Assembly (NCBI GenBank): GCA_026225945.1
Contig: JAMJFZ010003708.1
Coordinates: forward strand, 5,001 to 69,000
Direction: 5' to 3'
Length of the DNA stretch: 64,000 nt
DNA from: Cricetomys ansorgei
Taxonomy: Eukaryota; Chordata; Mammalia; Rodentia; Nesomyidae
The notes below the pieces were generated by a model, which saw only the letters and a list, made by a program, of their open reading frames with translations, had not been told where the DNA came from and did no database searches. The position numbers were made by a program, and so were the translations under genes. Shown in pieces: positions 62,801-64,000 of this stretch (positions are counted from its first letter, which is position 1; each line of letters opens with the position of its first letter).

Positions 62801-63496
62801 TATCTGGAAGCATTGTCACTGAAGGTTCCTCTGTAAATCTGAGCCAATGTAAATGTTAGCTAATTTTTTATCTAACATTTTTTTCTAATTTTTTCCCTAG
62901 CAATCTCATTTAAATTTCTAAAAACTCTTGCTTTGTTTTTATTCCTTTTTCCTACCTCCAAAGCTTTACAGACACAAAACTTCCTCAAGTTCCCAAGACA
63001 TTTAATACAAGTTGTAAGCTGTCTTCTTTTCCCTCAAGTCCATGCTTCCTTTAAGTTCATGTGCTCTGTTGTTTGCCATTCATGTGTTGACCTTCTGTGT
63101 CAAGTGGTCAGTATCTCCAAGTTAGTAGTTAGTACCTGGTCTGTTTCCAGGTAAGACATCTTGACAATGCAAAGGTTCAGGTGGGAGCTCCCAGTACGTG
63201 GAAGCTGCTGACCAGCACCCTGCCTTACAGTGGGAAGCCAGCCCTGAGATCAAGGACCTCTCCTGTCATTATGAGAGCTTTATCTAGAGTTCCAAAATCA
63301 TACCAGCAGTTCTATTTGTTGCCAGGCAGTTGGCTCAGATTTACAGAGGAACCTTCGGTGACAATGCAGCTCCCAGATACAAAGACAAGATCATAGAAGA
63401 CAGAGAAAGGACTGTGTCATCAAAGTATACCTGTTGTCTTATCTCTACTCCAAAGATGGTCTCCAAAAAGATAAACTCTAAGGTTATATTTAATAC

Positions 63497-63610
63497 AATT
63501 TTTTATTCTGAGATAGGGTCTTATGTAGCCAAATTTAGGCCTGGACTTTCTGATCCTCAAGCCCTACCTCCCAAATGATGGGGTGACAGGTGTGTCACCA
63601 CACCTGGCTA
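63497..63610 (-). repeat. B1 SINE, diverged
   Basis: TTCTGAGATAGGGTCTTATG through GACAGGTGTGTCACCACACC in antisense B1 order. Confidence 0.82.
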
Positions 63611-63614
63611 ATTA

Positions 63615-63866
63615 AAAGAATGCTATGCACATGTGTTCCTGGGTGGGTGCATCTATGTGGTGGTGTGTGGGTGTCATCTAAAGAATGCTATGCACACATG
63701 TTCCTGTGTGGTGTCATCTTCTGGAACACCTTCACCTCCTCTGAAGGCAGTCTTCTCAGTGGCCCCAGGGTTCCTCCTGAACTGGCTTTCGGCACAGGGA
63801 CTGCACACCTGGGTTCTGGAACCAAGTTCAGGCCCTTATGTTTACAAGGCTGGCGCCTCAAGCTCT
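63615..63866 (-). repeat. B3-like SINE with internal 65-bp duplication
   Basis: AAAGAATGCTATGCACA occurs at 63615 and again at 63680, followed each time by TGTTCCTG. The right part (GTTCTGGAACCAAGTTCAGG) resembles an antisense B3. Assignment is tentative. Confidence 0.5.
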
Positions 63867-64000
63867 GAACTAAAGTGTTTTTGAAAGGATAGAGTAAAAA
63901 CTTGACTTTATATTAGGAAAAAGAAGAGGTTACAAGGTTCATTGTGTCTGATGAACTCTGCAGCCCAGCCATCCATTTCATTCAAAAGCATTTTTTGAGG

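Larger units (their letters stand above)
61724..64000 (-). other. Btbd1 first intron in the window (continues past the edge)
   Basis: It carries the hAT element, a B1 and a B3-like SINE listed separately. No further BTBD1 coding exon was found up to 64000. The short plus-strand open frames near 62933-63400 have no family match. Confidence 0.65.

Overview
The window is nuclear DNA from a muroid rodent. B1, B2/B3, B4 and ID SINEs, LINE-1 3' ends and rodent hAT-like elements appear every one to two kilobases. Three recognisable genes stand in the order Ramac (+), the C15orf40 homologue (-) and Btbd1 (-). This is the conserved HOMER2-RAMAC-C15orf40-BTBD1 block (human 15q25, mouse chromosome 7). 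I cannot fix the species. The RAMAC protein differs from the mouse form I remember at several residues, so this may not be house mouse.

Layout. Bases 1-26.2 kb are intergenic DNA upstream of Ramac, with only repeats and no gene I can support. A 0.6 kb TG-rich tract carrying about 20 CACGTG hexamers (25.6-26.2 kb) abuts a CpG-island promoter (26.2-26.9 kb). Ramac runs from about 26.7 to 31.56 kb: a non-coding exon 1, an intron holding two different minisatellites (20-bp and 32/33-bp units), and two coding exons. Between 31.6 and 37.5 kb lies repeat-rich intergenic DNA with a third minisatellite of 24 units of about 43 bp. The C15orf40 homologue spans about 37.5-42.4 kb on the minus strand in four coding exons, with a fourth tandem array in its first intron. 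Btbd1 occupies 43.98 kb to beyond the right edge on the minus strand. Its last seven coding exons and 3' UTR are present, and its 5' exon(s) are outside.

Functions, from family knowledge. RAMAC activates the mRNA cap guanine-N7 methyltransferase RNMT. The C15orf40 product is a DUF167/UPF0235 protein of unknown function; here it has a possible N-terminal mitochondrial leader upstream of the usual start. BTBD1 is a BTB-BACK-PHR protein that binds topoisomerase I and belongs to the CUL3-adaptor type. The genes are not an operon and no shared pathway is implied.

Exon limits were set by reading GT/AG sites against remembered family proteins, and every junction keeps frame. Repeat boundaries are approximate (about 10-20 bp). 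I found no new gene system. The most unusual content is the cluster of tandem arrays around the Ramac and C15orf40 promoters, including a 614-bp higher-order duplication.
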